64,000 nt of DNA, from contig NW_004798385.1 of NCBI RefSeq assembly GCF_000002075.1, positions 102,002 through 166,001 on the forward strand, in the 5' to 3' direction. The position numbers were made by a program, and so were the translations under genes. Of this stretch, positions 1 to 14,100 are shown one piece after another. Source of the DNA: Aplysia californica (Eukaryota > Mollusca > Gastropoda > Aplysiida > Aplysiidae). The number at the start of each line of letters is the position of its first letter. Positions within the stretch are counted from its first letter, which is position 1. The notes under the pieces are model-generated. The model saw nothing but the letters and a program-made list of their open reading frames with translations. It was not told where the DNA came from and ran no database searches.

Positions 1-92
1 AGGTGTTACCACCAGAGAGTAATACAAAGAAAAGAAGAAGGAGAGAGATAAGAACGATAGATGTTTGATAGGAAAGAAGAAGTATTTTTTCG
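1..92 (-). repeat. Family B SINE, truncated by window edge
   Basis: The body portion (GGTGTTACCACCAGAGAGTA to TTTGATAGGAAAGAAGAAG) continues past the left edge. Confidence 0.6.
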
Positions 93-145
93 AAAAAATA
101 TACGTTTATTAATTATTATTAATATTTGAATCAAAGGGGCGTAAA

Positions 146-545
146 ACTCTCGTGGTCTAAAGGCTAAGGTGTTCGCTTCTTAATCTAGATCTAATTCAAT
201 GCGATTCAACTTCATTAGGTTCGAATTCGAATTTTCTCCTTTCACTTCCTTTCCTGCTGTATTGATCTAAACAATGTTCTGTCGTCTGCTTTCGTCTCCA
301 CTTTCTGCCCTCGCCTACTCAACTTCTTTCCCCCACTGCAGCCTTTCTACTGTGACTCTTTACTTACTGTTGTCTTTCAGCCACACCCTTAATCTTATGA
401 AAGGTGAGATCTAACACCTACCCTTCTCGGATAAGGGTGATCAATCTCGAAGGTCCCGCGTGTAAGTTGCGCACGTTAAAGTTCAAGATCCCTTTGTGTT
501 CCAAAATCGAGAGTAGGCTTCGAGCGCCGTAAAACGGTTAGGCCT
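146..545 (+). repeat. Family A tRNA-derived SINE, internally deleted
   Basis: Same head (TGGTCTAAAGGCTAAGG, then GGTTCGAATTC) and body as the copy at 27.8 kb. The segment before the tail is deleted, so GTAGGCTTC joins directly to GAGCGCCGTAAAAC. Confidence 0.75.
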
Positions 546-1654
546 ACCCCCCCCAATCAAACACCTACAACAAACAGGTGGTCTAAGCGCAAACGGCTAA
601 TTTTGGAGCGCTGATTACGAACATAACGTTCGATTTTCTTCCGAATTGAAAATTGAAATAACGTTCGGTTTTCTTCCGAATTGAAAATCAAAATTTTATT
701 TTAGCACTGGCTAAGTCTTTGTTGACTTTGGCTGACCACACAGCCTGACGAAAATTAATTACATGTAGTAAAATGCCGCATTCCAACCAACCCATCTTTA
801 GAATTTTGTTTAGAAGACTTGTGTCGTTTTGGTGGACACGTGGACAACAAATAATCGGGCAGTTTCCGGTGTGGTAGACACGCGGCTTAGTCAGCTTAGT
901 AGAGACTTTCAGAGTGGGCAATTCTTGCAGTGAACATCACAGACAAGTGCAAGTCGGCCTACGGCAACACTGAGGAATTCCCACTCACAAATTTTAATCC
1001 AAATTACTGCCCATAGCATGAGAATGAGAAGAAAATTGTGCTAGTTTTTGTAATTGATTAATAATGTACAAGTCCTGTTTCAAATGGGTGCTGCAAAAAC
1101 ACATCCTTTGTCTCTAGTCTCGGCTGTAATTTGTAAAACCGAATCCTTTCCTCAACAATATTTTTCCAGCCAGTACGAGGTGCGAAAAATACAATGTCAA
1201 AAAGTTTGAAGCTGTAAATGAAATGCCTCTGGTAAGACTAAGGAAGAAGAATTTTAAAAATCTAAATTAGATAAAGACTTCTATTAATTTGCGTTCATCA
1301 ATCATTGTAGATTTTGTCCTCAGAAAAATAAGTCTGTAGCAGACAGTTTCATTCCAGGGATGAAGAAGGACCACATGTGTGTGTTGTGTTCTCCTCAGAC
1401 CCATTACAAATTTTACAGTTTACAGTTTCATTCTTATTCTTAGCAACTTAAACCATGTCTATATTTTGATACAATATGTTGTTTAGTACAGATGACTTCC
1501 ACCCCTTTGTCAGTTTTAAAAACTAGACCATCGAGTTGAGTGAGGGTGCCAACTGCCTCCATCCTAACTAGGCTGCCTGTTCAGGTCAGGGCAAACAGGC
1601 GGAGTGGGAAGCAACATCTCAGCACAGACATGACAATGTGGTCGAACTTGCTCT

Positions 1655-1841
1655 TTTCCTTTAGTTTTAGTAAGAGTTTTATGGCACTTGCAACACAATA
1701 AGTTCATATAAGTGCCGAAGATTAGAAGTATTAGTATTACAAGAGAGTAACAAACACAAAAAGGAGGAGACATTTAATAAGGATGATAGATGTTTGATAG
1801 GAAAGAAGGAACAACCACACCAGAGCACCCGCCAACCACCC
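1655..1841 (-). repeat. Family B SINE-like copy
   Basis: A full-length copy flanked by ACTTGCTCT target-site duplications (1646-1654, 1842-1850). The minus strand reads GTGGGTGGTTGGCGGGTGCT at the head and ends at a TTACTAAAA tail. No clear pol III A/B boxes were found, so its origin is unknown. Confidence 0.8.
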
Positions 1842-1851
1842 ACTTGCTCTA

Positions 1852-2052
1852 ATTTCCAAATCCCACCTGTACTGTGTACAAGACAATCACCTGTACAAAT
1901 GGCCACTTCTAATTTCTCCCATTGAGTGTTTTTTTTTTTTAACATTATAATAATGACACTGTAAGATTCAGATGTCCACCTGCCTAAGGCAACCCCTTTT
2001 TCTCCTCGACACACAGGATGGCCGTCTTGGGCAAGTTCGATTCTACTTGAAT
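1852..2052 (+). mobile_element. pogo-like repeat fragment
   Basis: Contains ACCTGTACAAATGGCCACTT, a central AATGACACTGT, and the end word GGCCGTCTTGGGCAAGTTCG. Related fragments are at 18690-18872, 25515-25690, 57985-58120 and 60185-60385. Confidence 0.45.
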
Positions 2053-2228
2053 CGACTTGATAGCAAATTTCCCAACCCGTTGTGCGACAATGAACAGCCT
2101 GACCGTTAGACTTAGAAGTTAGACCACAGACGCCACAATCTTCAAATCTTCAGTCATGTGTCCGATCAGTAGTTCCACAAACACTTGACAAGTGATTTAG
2201 GGTTAAGTAAACTCTACACAAATGTTAG

Positions 2229-2413
2229 TTTTTAAAAATTTTATAGAGGTTTTACGGCACTCGCAACTGCATAAGGTCATATGAGCGCCAGAAGAAAAGA
2301 GGTGTTACAAGAGAGTAACAAACATAAAAAAGAAGAAGGGGAGAGATAAGGATGATAGATGTTTGATAGGAAAGAAGAAGCAAACCCCACCAGAGCACCC
2401 GCCAACCACCCAC
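2229..2413 (-). repeat. Family B SINE-like copy
   Basis: A full-length copy with a perfect 13-bp duplication ACACAAATGTTAG on each side (2216-2228, 2414-2426), showing retroposition-type insertion. Confidence 0.85.
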
Positions 2414-3477
2414 ACACAAATGTTAGAGTTCGAGTAAAGAGAAAAGCACACCAACACAATATAATGGTCATTTAGTGCTGGAAAAAAAGTAAGGCAGACA
2501 GACAGAAACAACAGAGGTAAAGTTAAAGTAAAGAGGTAGGATCTTCCATTTGAGCTCTCTAACCATTCGCCCATAAGAACGTATTTATAAAGAAACAAGA
2601 TTAAAATAGACCAGAAAAGAACGCAACTGTTAACACGATAATAATGTTCCAATACAGAAAACAAAACAAATGAAGTCATAATATGTTTTCAAGTTCAAGG
2701 CATTTTAATGTTTTGCAAGTGTGTTCATAGTGCGTCAGATGATCTGTGTAGGATTCTTGTCTGTTTGTCATCAGTCATAAAAGGCACCACAAGGACAGAA
2801 TGATGAGATTTGGCAAAAGAATATGACACAAAAAAAACAAACCAAAAACAAAAACAACAATGAGATGGATATAGACAGTTTTCCTCTTTCAGACAGACTG
2901 AACTACAGAGTTTTTAAAAAATCACATAGTTTAATAAAAAAAAATGTAAAAAAAACAACAACAAAAACAGAAAATGGCATGCGCCCATAAGGGCAAAAAA
3001 TAACTTTCATTCATCATATTTACATGCACATAATGTGCACAACAGACAACAGACCACGGTCATATAACGAGCAAATGCAAACAGTAAAATATGTCTGTGT
3101 GACAGTTGCAGTGTCTAAATAGGCTTATTTGAATCATGCGCTGCACTCAAAGCCCTTTACGTTTCATTTCTTCCTGGAAACAGGCACAACAACAAGGGGG
3201 GGGGGGGGGGGGGGGGGGGGGAAGGACAGAAAAACAAAGCAAGAAACACAAAATACAACAAGCAATAATTGTCATATATACATATACACCATTGTTCTCA
3301 GAACTTGTGCATTTGTGGGGAGCTTGTACAGAATGAGTAAGTATTGTGATTTCACCATACAAACAAGATGACAGACAGGATGACCAAGAGGAAAGACACA
3401 CCCCCACCCCTCCCAAAAACAATAAAACACCAAGGCTTACCAGAAGCACACGTATCTCCTTTTGGCTATCATTTGAA

Positions 3478-3942
3478 CAAGGGTTACCAAACTGACCCAC
3501 GGTCCAGTTAATCTGGTCCACCACCATGCCGTAATAAAACTTGGAAAGGAAAAAGTGTTTGTAGTGTGCCTAGGACTATTTCAGAAGAATAATACAATTT
3601 CATTGAATTCCGCAGTGCAAATTTAACTTTCATAAACTTCTAGCTCAGGTATCACGATCTTGCTCAGCTTTAAAGAGATAATTTTTCACTTCACACATTT
3701 CCTACAGAAAAAAAGAGACCCGTTGCTTAATTTGATGGCTTTTTGGCAAAATACATTGTGTGTTGTCTTAAGTTCTTTGTACATTTAGCATTTTTTGTGT
3801 ATTGATAATTCAATAAGTTGGCTGTCTTAGTTCTTTATACAGTGTATTGAATTTTAACAAATAGCCACTGGTATCCGGCTTGAGCTCAGCATTGTCTCAG
3901 TTATCCGGCCCACTTGGATAAAAAAAAGTTTGGTAACCCCTG
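3478..3942. mobile_element. Possible hAT-like MITE
   Basis: The ends match as CAAGGGTTACCAAACT and, reversed, CAGGGGTTACCAAACT. CAGGGGT-type ends are common in hAT elements. No convincing 8-bp duplication is visible. Confidence 0.45.
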
Positions 3943-4863
3943 GACAAAACAAACTTGACACACAAATGCAAGTGCAAATGATAATGCAGCCAAACAAAGC
4001 ACTACGAGGACTGGTTAATTTGAAGGTACAAAAGCATGACGGCACGATAACAACCATGTAGAGTGAAGAAACAGCAAGATAGAAACATAAGGGAGGGGGA
4101 AAAGAAAGGAGAAAGAATCTACAAAAGAATTCCCTCCAAACACCTGCGCAAAAAACTGGAAGAGATTCACTACACAGTATGCACATAATCTTATCATCAC
4201 AGCTGTTTTATAGCAAACACATAATCGAGACGACAACAGGAGACAGAAGTAGAAGTCTGAGAGAAAATAGAGAGGAAAGGTCTTGACAAAACATTCCGTG
4301 AGAATGAAATAAAATAATGAAACGTGAAATGAAAAGAGATTTTGATTTTCAAGACATTAAACAAAACGGACGTAATTTACAGGCGTGGGAAAACAAAAAT
4401 CCCACGACAGTCAACGATCACAACTCATGACACAAAAACCAAAGGCAGGAGGGCAGAAACGAAGTTGTGAACACAACAATCGATGTGCATGAACATTTAC
4501 GGGCACAACCAAACGAAAAACAAATAACACAGCACACAGAGGCAGTGGGAAATAGACAGGGGCTGAGTTGAACCGAAGATGAAAACCAGCCAGCTCAACA
4601 ACAGCCAAGTTTTGTCAGCGTAGTCCGGACAGCGAGGTGACAACACAACGAAAGGGAGACAAAGGTAGAAAAGAAATAGAGAGAAGAGATATGAATGAGC
4701 ATCACACTGAACTTGTCAAGTCTGATAACCTGGGGTGGGGGATGAGGAGGGAGTGAAAAAAAACAACAAAACAAAACCAAAACAACAACAAAAAAGCAAA
4801 CAAGACAACAACTTTCTTGAGCACTTCAAGACATGACCAAAACAAAGTTCATGTCATTCATAA

Positions 4864-5022
4864 ACATACGGCACTTGCAACACAAATAGGTCATACAAGT
4901 GCCAAAGATTAGAGGTGTTACCACCAGAGAGTAATACAAAGAAAAGAAGGAGGAGAGATATAAGAACGATAGATGTTTGATAGCAAAGAAGGAGCAAAAC
5001 AACAGAGCACCAGTCAAGCACC
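4864..5022 (-). repeat. Family B SINE downstream of CDK1
   Basis: A moderately diverged copy in the possible CDK1 3' region. Ends approximate, no clear duplication. Confidence 0.7.
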
Positions 5023-5158
5023 CATCAATGCACGCTTTCTCTCTCTCTTTGCCTGCACAGGTGTACTCTCAAAGACAAATACTTATCCACCCGTATATCA
5101 CGTGTACACATTACTTCCATACAAAAGACAATTTATCTCCCTTTACCAGGCCCGCACC

Positions 5159-5164
5159 TTTATT
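5159..5164 (-). terminator. AATAAA overlapping the CDK1 stop codon
   Basis: On the minus strand the TGA stop runs directly into ATAAA, giving TGAATAAAGG, with T/G-rich sequence 30-60 nt beyond. It could give an extremely short 3'UTR, but may be coincidental. Confidence 0.3.
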
Positions 5165-8100
5165 CACAAAATTTCTTTCGGGACCGTTCCCGGTGGCAGG
5201 TTGCTTATGTCCAGGTCATCGAAGTACTTGTGCTTCAGAATTTTCTTGGCTGATATTCTCACAGCAGGATCATAGATCAGCATTTCCTGGGGAAATAAAA
5301 AAAAAAAAGTTTGATTAATTCACCCGCATGTAAAATTATACAAAACTCAATCCTGGCATATATACAATGGCACATGCCCCACTGCTCATTTAGCTCAGTA
5401 ATAGCTTTGCAACTTAAGTGTCCCAGTGTTATATAAGAAATGGGAAAAAGTTATATAGATCTCATTATTAAGCGCAGCCTTTTACATTTACAAGATGACG
5501 GTGCTCCATGCATATTACTTTCCTTCATCCCCACCCGGCGACATAGATACATGTCAAAATCATACCTGCCAACATTGCCTGGGCCAAAATCTGTAGTTGG
5601 ACGCAAATTTTTGTCCAAAAATCTGTAGATGACCTAAAAAATCTGTAGTAGGCTATATTACCTCTTGTCGCATACTTAATTTGGGACCCTTATTCATATT
5701 TTATTTTGACCCACATCAAATATGCATGATTGTGTTTGCGACTTCAAACAAATGTAGAAAATGACAAAGAAAAAAAAAAGACAAAGATGAAAACTACCAG
5801 AGGCATTTACCCTATTAGTAGTTGGTGCAGTTCCTGTCCTATTCATACCTGCACGAACACACACACAAATGAAACCAAAAAACCACAACCCCCCCCCAAA
5901 AAAAACCACACAAAAAACAACAACAACAAAAAACCAGAAGCAAAGAAGCAAAGATGAAGAAAAGGTGGGCCTTGGATGACTTAGGACTAGCCTTGGCCTT
6001 TTGTCTTTGCAGAGTTTACAAGGAAAGAGTATGACGGATCCCGAGTCCACACAAGGCCTGCACCAACACGCGTTTTGCAGAGAGTTTTCTAGATCTATAG
6101 GTTATCAAAAATTTAGAATACTAAAATTTGCTTCCAAGTTCAGTTTTTGTCCCCTGGCCTGGTGTTGCCTTCAACCCCCCCCTCCCCCGAGCGTATCTTT
6201 AAAAAAACAAACAATCCTCCCCCCATTCCAGAGTCCTATACTATGCAGCGGTCAGACTTTGAATGAACTTTGATGACCCCTACAAGTGCTGGTGCTCACA
6301 ATGTGATGGAACGCGCAAGTTCATTGACCGGTCACAATGGCGAACCCGACAAGACGCTTGTATAACTATAACTTTCTTTTTTCTTTTTTTTTTTTCCACA
6401 AGTGACAGCACAGGACAAATATTGATTTATCTTCAAGGCGACACAGCGTTTGCCATGCACAGCCTGCATGTTGTTACAATTAATGTTGCGTTATCAAACT
6501 ACTATCAGCAAATTTCTGGGTGGTAACGAAAGTGAAAGTATATGTCTTGATTATCCCGATCAAACGTCGGTATCACATCCGCTTGCCACCATAGCCGCCT
6601 GTCTGCATGAAGAAACATACTCTCGAGGGAGCCGAATGAATCACAATCGCGACCGGCAAAAATGAACTTTCGGGCGTTATCGGATTTGGTTTTCAAATAT
6701 TTGATAACTTTCTCAAATTCCCGGGGCCTGGCAGTCACCCTGCTGAATCCCGAAGTCGGTGGCTTCATCTCAAAATCGGTGGATCGGTAGTTTGACCCAA
6801 AAGTTGGTGATCTACCGATTTTTTCTGTAGGGTTGGCAGGTATGCAAAATAACTTCCCACTCAACATAGATACATGTCAAAATAACCCTCCACAAGATAC
6901 ACGATAAAATAACTTCCAACTCAATATAGATACATGACCAAATAACTTCCAACTCAACATAGATACACGAGAAAATTACTTTCCACTCACCAACATAAAT
7001 ACATAATAAAATAACTTCGCCTTGTTGACCACCTACAGATACATGATAAAAAGAAATCTACCCACAAGGAAATTAAACTCACATCTTCTGAATGCTTCAG
7101 CCTACAGCCTTACCATTACATCATAGACTCCACCAATCACTTCTAAAGAACTGTTGCAATAGAACTAAGAGCATTCCGACTCATCAGTAATTTTTTTTTT
7201 TACAAAGAAAAACAAGCAAAAAAACCTGGGAATTTGTTTTGTTTCAGATTATCGCTACGTACAGTATTTTCAAATTAACTAACGGAGTTCAGTCTCAGCA
7301 ATCTCCACTGCATAAGACCACAGTCATCCAACCGTTTCACAGTGAGGATAAACTCACCTTAAGCAGTTCAAGACCGTCCTCATCCAACTGTTTGACACTG
7401 TTGGCAAGCTGGTTGGGATCTGTCCACTTGGGGAAGGTGTTCTTGTAGTCCTGTAGCTGAGTCACGCCCTTCCACGTCTCCTCAGTCGGGGTCTGCAGGG
7501 TTCTGGAAAGGACATACCAACCGGGAATTTATAGTCAAATTCGTTTAGTTTCAGCAGGTGTTTTATCGCACTTGCAACACAGTAGGTCACATAAATGCAG
7601 AAGATTAGAGGTGTTACAAGAGAGTAACAAACACAAACAACAAGGAGGAGAGGTAAGGACGATAGATATTTGATAGAAAAGAAGAAGCAAACCCCACTAG
7701 AGCACCCAACATCCTTCCACTAACAGAATTCTCAACAAAAAACAACAAACCCACAGTAAATCATCATATAATGAAATGCACAGAAAGCATATTAACTGGA
7801 GCCAAAATCTCACAGATGATCAATTAATTTATTAATACAGTAGGGCCTAGCTTTAAGAGGATCACTGTAATATTCCTGTTATAACAGAATCGATAAAAGA
7901 ATGAAATCATCACATTACATAGATTACCCACTGCAAATACCAATTAATGCTCCTTTCTTTTCTAACAATATCCCCCCCCCCCCCAATCTCTATCTCAGGG
8001 ATGCCACTCAACTTTGTTTTAAATAGCTGAAAATCCAAGCGCCACAGTCTCGCTAACATATCAACATATCAATTTGAAACCCAAAGGGAGTACATAGAGA

Positions 8101-11100
8101 GAAATGACAAACAAACATAAGCAATGGGTGTACATAGAGAGAAATGACAAAGTAACAAAAACAAGTTGTGCGTGGGTTGTTTTTTTTCCAACTATAGATT
8201 CTGTCTTGATCTCAATAACGGAATAGCGGATCAGGATCAAAATACTGGGGAAAAGCGGAAAAGTGGCATCCCTGCTATCGTTCTTTTTCTTGAATTTTAG
8301 TCCCACGGAGGTTGGCGAGACATCCATTTAGGTGCACGAGCAATAACAATAATAATTGCATACACAATGCACAACCATGCTCTACAGCACGCTCGTTTCT
8401 ATGCTAGTTAACAAGCAATACTGACCTTTTTTAAAAATTTAAAACTTTAGCGTTACTTTCTTGTTACCTGAAAATGCGGAAGAGTTGATCAATTTCTGAA
8501 TCCCCGTGGAAGAGAGGTCTTTTGTTGACCATTTCAGCGAAAATACACCCGATGCTCCAGATGTCGGTGGCGATGGAGTACCGTTGTGAGCCCAGCAAGA
8601 TCTCTGGTGCCCTGTACCACAGAGTCACAACCTGAGGCACAGACATTCATATAATTTGTTATCAACCACGAGGCGTCAGTTTTGAATCAAACAGAAGCGA
8701 ATCAACACAATTTAAACAGCCATTTAGAACAGGGAAAAGTAGTCTTTCTAGTAGAGGTTTTACGGCGCTCGCAACTGCATAAGGTCATATGAGTGCCAGA
8801 AGATTAGAGGTGTTTCAAGAGAGTAATAAACATAAAAAAGAAGAAGGGGGAGATAAAGACGATAGATGTTTGATGGGAAAGAAGAAGCAAACCACACCAG
8901 AGCATCCGCCAACCACCCACTGAAAAGTAGTCTAATGACAGAAACAAAAGAAATAGTAAAGAAGTAGGGCTTTCAAGTGTTACGCTCCAACCACTCACCC
9001 TGAGATGGGATATATACAGACAACATACAACACATCAAATTTCCTTCACATACATGTATGAAACAGGAAGACAAAAGATCAAATGGGAAGCTCAAACGAT
9101 TTTGAACGGTTTACTATTATCAAACACCCCCACCCAACAAAAACAACACCAAGCCCCAATCAATTTCAAAACCAACCCAATATTCTACATTTCAAATTTC
9201 TAGTCCCATCAATTTACTTTTTTTTAAAAGCCAAATTATTAAGATGAGAACGTATGTATGCCCGACTTGAGTCCTAAGAAGTGATATGCTACATGTTAAA
9301 GAAAAGCATCAAATAGAAAGCCAAAGTACCCTAATCAGAGCTACTTTCTTTTTACTCAAAATGTATGCTGTATCTTTCAAACCTCGTGTGTGTAAACTCT
9401 GACAGGGACCCCAAAGGCTCTGGCCAGTCCAAAGTCTGCCAGTTTGATCACTCCTTTGTCGTCGATGAGCAAGTTCTGTGGCTTCAAGTCGCGGTGAAGG
9501 ACACGCCTCATGTGGCAAAACAAAATGCCCGCTGTGATCTGATAAAGGTAGCTCTGCAACAAAAGTGTTTATTTTTATAAAGACTTAGAAGAAAACACAC
9601 GATGATGCACAAACATGGTAAGTGAACAATTTTTTAAAAATTGCAAACATATTTTGAACAAACAACGCCGCTAGACAAGATAACAGAATTAACGCTGCTC
9701 ACTTTCCCCACAATTTTTAGCCTTGCACTTAGTGCGACTCATCAGCCCTAGGCAGCTTTACAGCTCCTGGTCAAATAATGTAACTTCATGCTAATTTTAC
9801 ATGCCAAACCACTAACCATTCAGACTGAAAGCTCATTGTTTTTTAAGGTTTATTTAATTCGCGTGGTGGGTGCCCAGTCTAATGTATTTTTAATTCTATG
9901 CATTTTAATTTTTCTTTAAATACCCCCCCCCCCCCGATCTTTTCAAAGCCTGCATCAAACTGACGATCAATCAATGTTTGTGTCTTTTCATGTATGACAC
10001 ATCTGAGTTCTGTAAGATTTAAGATGTCTAGCAATAGAGCCAATAAAACATGAAGGGAATTAGGTTGATATGGGGGGGGGTTGGTGAGTGTGTGTGTGTA
10101 CTTCATTAGGTTATGAAATATATGTCAAGTCTATCATCCATGCACTGAAGAATGATATGAACAAATATTATAAAACAAAAGTAATAAGAGGAACTAAATC
10201 GAGATACATCTCTCATTTGTTTAACAGTCACAGACATTTAAAACTGACAGCTATAATAGCTTTTAAAAAGTAATAGGCCTTTTCAAGTGGTAGGAGAACC
10301 CCCCCCCCAAAAAAAAAACCCACAAACAATCCCAACATACCTTAGTGCCAAAGATTAGAGGTGTATTTAAGAGTAACATACAACAAGAAGATAAGGGTAA
10401 CAGAAGTTTGGTACCTAAAAGAAAGAAGAAGGAAGAAGGAAACCACAACAGAGCACCTGCCGAGCACCTGCCAAGCACCCAAAAGCTACCTTCACAAGCT
10501 GTGAGTCCAAGAGTCTGTCCTTGGGCAGACTGTCCATGTATTTCTTGAGGTCCATGGAGAGAAACTCAAACACCAGGTACAGCTTACCCTCCTGCATCAA
10601 CACATCCTCCAGCCTAAGCACAAGAAAAAACAAACCCTTGAGATCATAAGTAAGGCAATTGTATTGTTAACATTTGAAATTCAAAAATTGCAAAAATTTA
10701 CATACAAACAGGTAGGCTACTCAATTTGATTATGCGTAAATTTTTCGGCAAATCTATCTCTTATTTTTATCCATATTTCTGTATTCAAGATACAATTGTA
10801 AAATTGTCACATAAGCCATAAAAAATCATTTCAACTTCAGTCAGGAATAAATTGTTTCCTTGATTTGCCCTTTCCCCCCCGATTATGTTGGAAGTAAAAT
10901 CAAGGAAATAAAAATAAAAGCATTTCTAACTTTAAAGAAAACAAATGAGCAGTGTAAGTTTTTTAAATAAAAAACCATTCAATGTCCCCATCTTAAAAAA
11001 AAAATGATATTAAAAAAAATATTCTTTTTTGTTACTCACAACGTGACAACTGATTTGATTTAATTTTTTTTGCATGGTATTGTATACTTATCGGTTTCAT

Positions 11101-14100
11101 GAAAATATTAAGAATCGTTTTAGATGTCTTTACTGAAACCAAAATAGCTCTAAATCTAAAACAATACCATGGGAGTAAAAAAATCAACATAAACTGAGCT
11201 CAAGTCAACCAATAAAAGAATAAAGCTCTCGAAACACTGTTTATGAATATATACATCCAGAAAAGTAAAACATTTCTTACTAAATCAAACTTGGAGCACT
11301 TTGCACATCATTCACTACAATTGTCCATTTGATATATTTTTTTTAAAACGTGGCAGCAACTCACATCACAATGTTTGGGTGCTCCAGCTCTTTCAACAGT
11401 GAAATCTCTCTGATGGCCGTAGAAGGGACTCCTTCCTCTTCATTTTCCAAACGAATTTTCTTCAAAGCCACCAAACGATTTGATTTTTTGTGACGGCCCT
11501 TGTACACCACACCATAGGTACCTAGACATCAAGATAAACGATTTTTTTCTATTGTGAAATCGAAAGAAATAAAACATAAAACATTTCTACAATTTGTTCA
11601 TACAAGGTGCTTGTGTGTGTCAAGTGTGTGTGTTCAATTGAAATTCAAAATGAGAATGAAACATGTTTGTAATTCCAACTCTGAATTTGCTCAAAATTCC
11701 ACAGTAAACCCTTTCAGACTCTGTCTAAAAAGTTTCAACTTACCTTCACCAATCTTTTCGATTTTTGAGTACTCATCCATAATTGGGCCTCCAACTGCTT
11801 GGTCTTGAAAGTAATCTGAAATATAAAGATTAGAAAGCAAAAAAATCACACTTGCCATGGTGAGCAATGACAACCAGAATAAGTATATATATATCTGTAG
11901 ATCTATATGTCTAGATCTAATAAAAAGAAGAAAGCCAAGGTTTGTCTGAGTTAAGGCTAATAAAAACATGAGTCATCTCAAAGAGAAATGACAAGTCAGT
12001 GATTTTATCATTATTTTTTTTTAGTGGGTGGGATGGGAGGATGAATTTAGATTTGAACCTCAAAATCATTTGAATTTTGGCTCAAAATCTATCTAGAAAT
12101 CTAGGCCTACGGTTTCAATGGATGGGCCTGCCCCACTGGGGTAAAAGAAAATCTCGGGGGGGGGGGGGGGGGGGGGGGGGCGCCCCCGTTTTATCCCATA
12201 ATTTGATATTTTACAGTTAGATTTGAAATTTTTTTGAAAATAATTGATTTGCGACAGTTATAGTGGCATTATGTGTGATTAGCAGCAAACAGTAGATCTA
12301 CTGCAGTTTGACCCCCGAAGCAGTGCATCTTTTATTCCCTTTCGAACCCCAGGTCATTCATTACAATAGCGTCTGGAAAGGTTATTCGAATGGGCGTAAC
12401 TACTCGCAATGTCTTAAATCAGCTTATATAAATGAGTGGGGGTTATTCATATGTTTGTAACACTTTATAAATGGGAGTGTATACAGACCCGGTAACCGGG
12501 AACAAAATCACAAAGTATACAGACCCGGTAGGGGAACTCTTTTGTGATTTCGGAAAGTTTCAGCGCCCTCTTGGCTCAGAGACCTAGGTTCTTCTAGATC
12601 TATGGCCTAGGTCTAGATCTAGACAGACAGACAAATCATTGATCTAATTTCGAGGCTAGCCTAGATCTAGATCTAAATGAAGATTGCGGATCTTTTCGAT
12701 GAACGATCGTTTTTCCTCCGTTTCGGAGTTGGAGGAATCACAATTTGAAGAAAAGAACAATGCATAATTTCAATCGAGCAGTGACCCTCTCTATTTCTCT
12801 GCCTCTCTCTCTCGCTCCTCTGTGCATCGCTCGCCTTCTTTTTCTTTGTTTGTCTGTCTTTCTCTCTCCCCATCTATTTCCCACTCTGTCAACTGGGGCA
12901 TGTCATATTTTGTAAGCACCTCTCTCTCTCTCACACAAACACACTACCGGGTCTGGGCGCTGAAACTTCCTGAAATCACAAAAGAGTTCCCTTACCGGGT
13001 CTGTATACTTCGTGACTTTGTTCCCGGTTACCGAGTCTGTATACACTTCGTTTATAAAAATAGAAAGCATGAAAGATAGAGCGTCATTTTATAGATTAAA
13101 ACACTCCCACGGTATTCATGGGGAAAACACACGTTTCCAGGCGCACACACTCTGTACACCAACAGTACACACTGAGTGACCCTCGGCGGCCTGCCCGGAA
13201 CGTCCCACTGTGGTGTAAACATATATCTTAAGAATAGAAGGACATGTAGTGTGAACACACCTTAATAATAATTATTGTGACGTAGGCCTAAGGGACGTAT
13301 AATCACGTGACTGTGATTTCATGCAAGCGGCGGGAAATCTGAAGGTCACTCTCTCACTGAAGCCGAAGCGAGTAACATCAACTAACGAAGAACTAGATTC
13401 TAGCAGACGACTGGCAGGTGGGGCCCCACCAACATCAACTAATCTAGATCTACTACTCCAAGACTCAAATAAGTTGTAACATATAACACCCACGTAATCG
13501 GTTGCTGATAGATTCGCATCTCAGCACAGACACAGGACAAGAGTTAATTCCATTCAAATCACACACCACACACACACCCAAAAACAAAATCACAGGATAG
13601 AGGCAAAGGAGTGTGAGATAGGTCAAACAATAGGCTTACTGCAAATTTACAGCAGAAATTCTTCATTCACTCAGTGAGTCAATGCTCACTTTTCGTAAAG
13701 TTAAAGCAGACACTTCTACTTCATCCTTCACTTCAAGTTCAAAGACAAAGTAGAATCTAGATCTTTAGAGACTCTAGATCTAGACGTCTAGCCTAAAAGT
13801 AAGACTGACGACAGTGATTTTAGTGATGTCCTCTTTCTTTCTTTGTCAGCCTTGTCACGCATTGTGTCTCCCTATTCCCAATCGCAGTCTCAGCATGGCC
13901 ATCTGTCGCCGTTTGCCCACTTTTTTTTCTTAATCAGTTCATAGCCTACAGATTTCGAAAACTAAAAAGCTAAGATTCTAGACCTAGAATCTAGATCTTC
14001 CCCAAGCAATTCTCTCTTGACTAAAGTAGAACATCAACCAGTACCAGTAGGGCTACCGTCAGTCGTCAGGCTGTGCCGTATCTATTCTATTCTCACTGGA

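Larger units (their letters stand above)
1..5163. other. Gene-free left flank, downstream of CDK1
   Basis: No exon with protein similarity and splice borders was found here. It holds family B SINE copies (1-92, 1655-1841, 2229-2413, about 4864-5022), a family A SINE (146-545), a pogo-like fragment (1852-2052), a possible hAT-like element (3478-3942) and a poly-G tract (about 3197-3222). Two near-identical ~42-bp tandem units with the motif TTTTCTTCCGAATTG lie at about 618-690. CDK1 3'UTR may run into the upper end. Confidence 0.7.

Noticed and set aside
6505-6867. 120-codon minus-strand frame as a transposase
   Set aside because: It runs through the terminal repeat of the element and no transposase motif can be seen.
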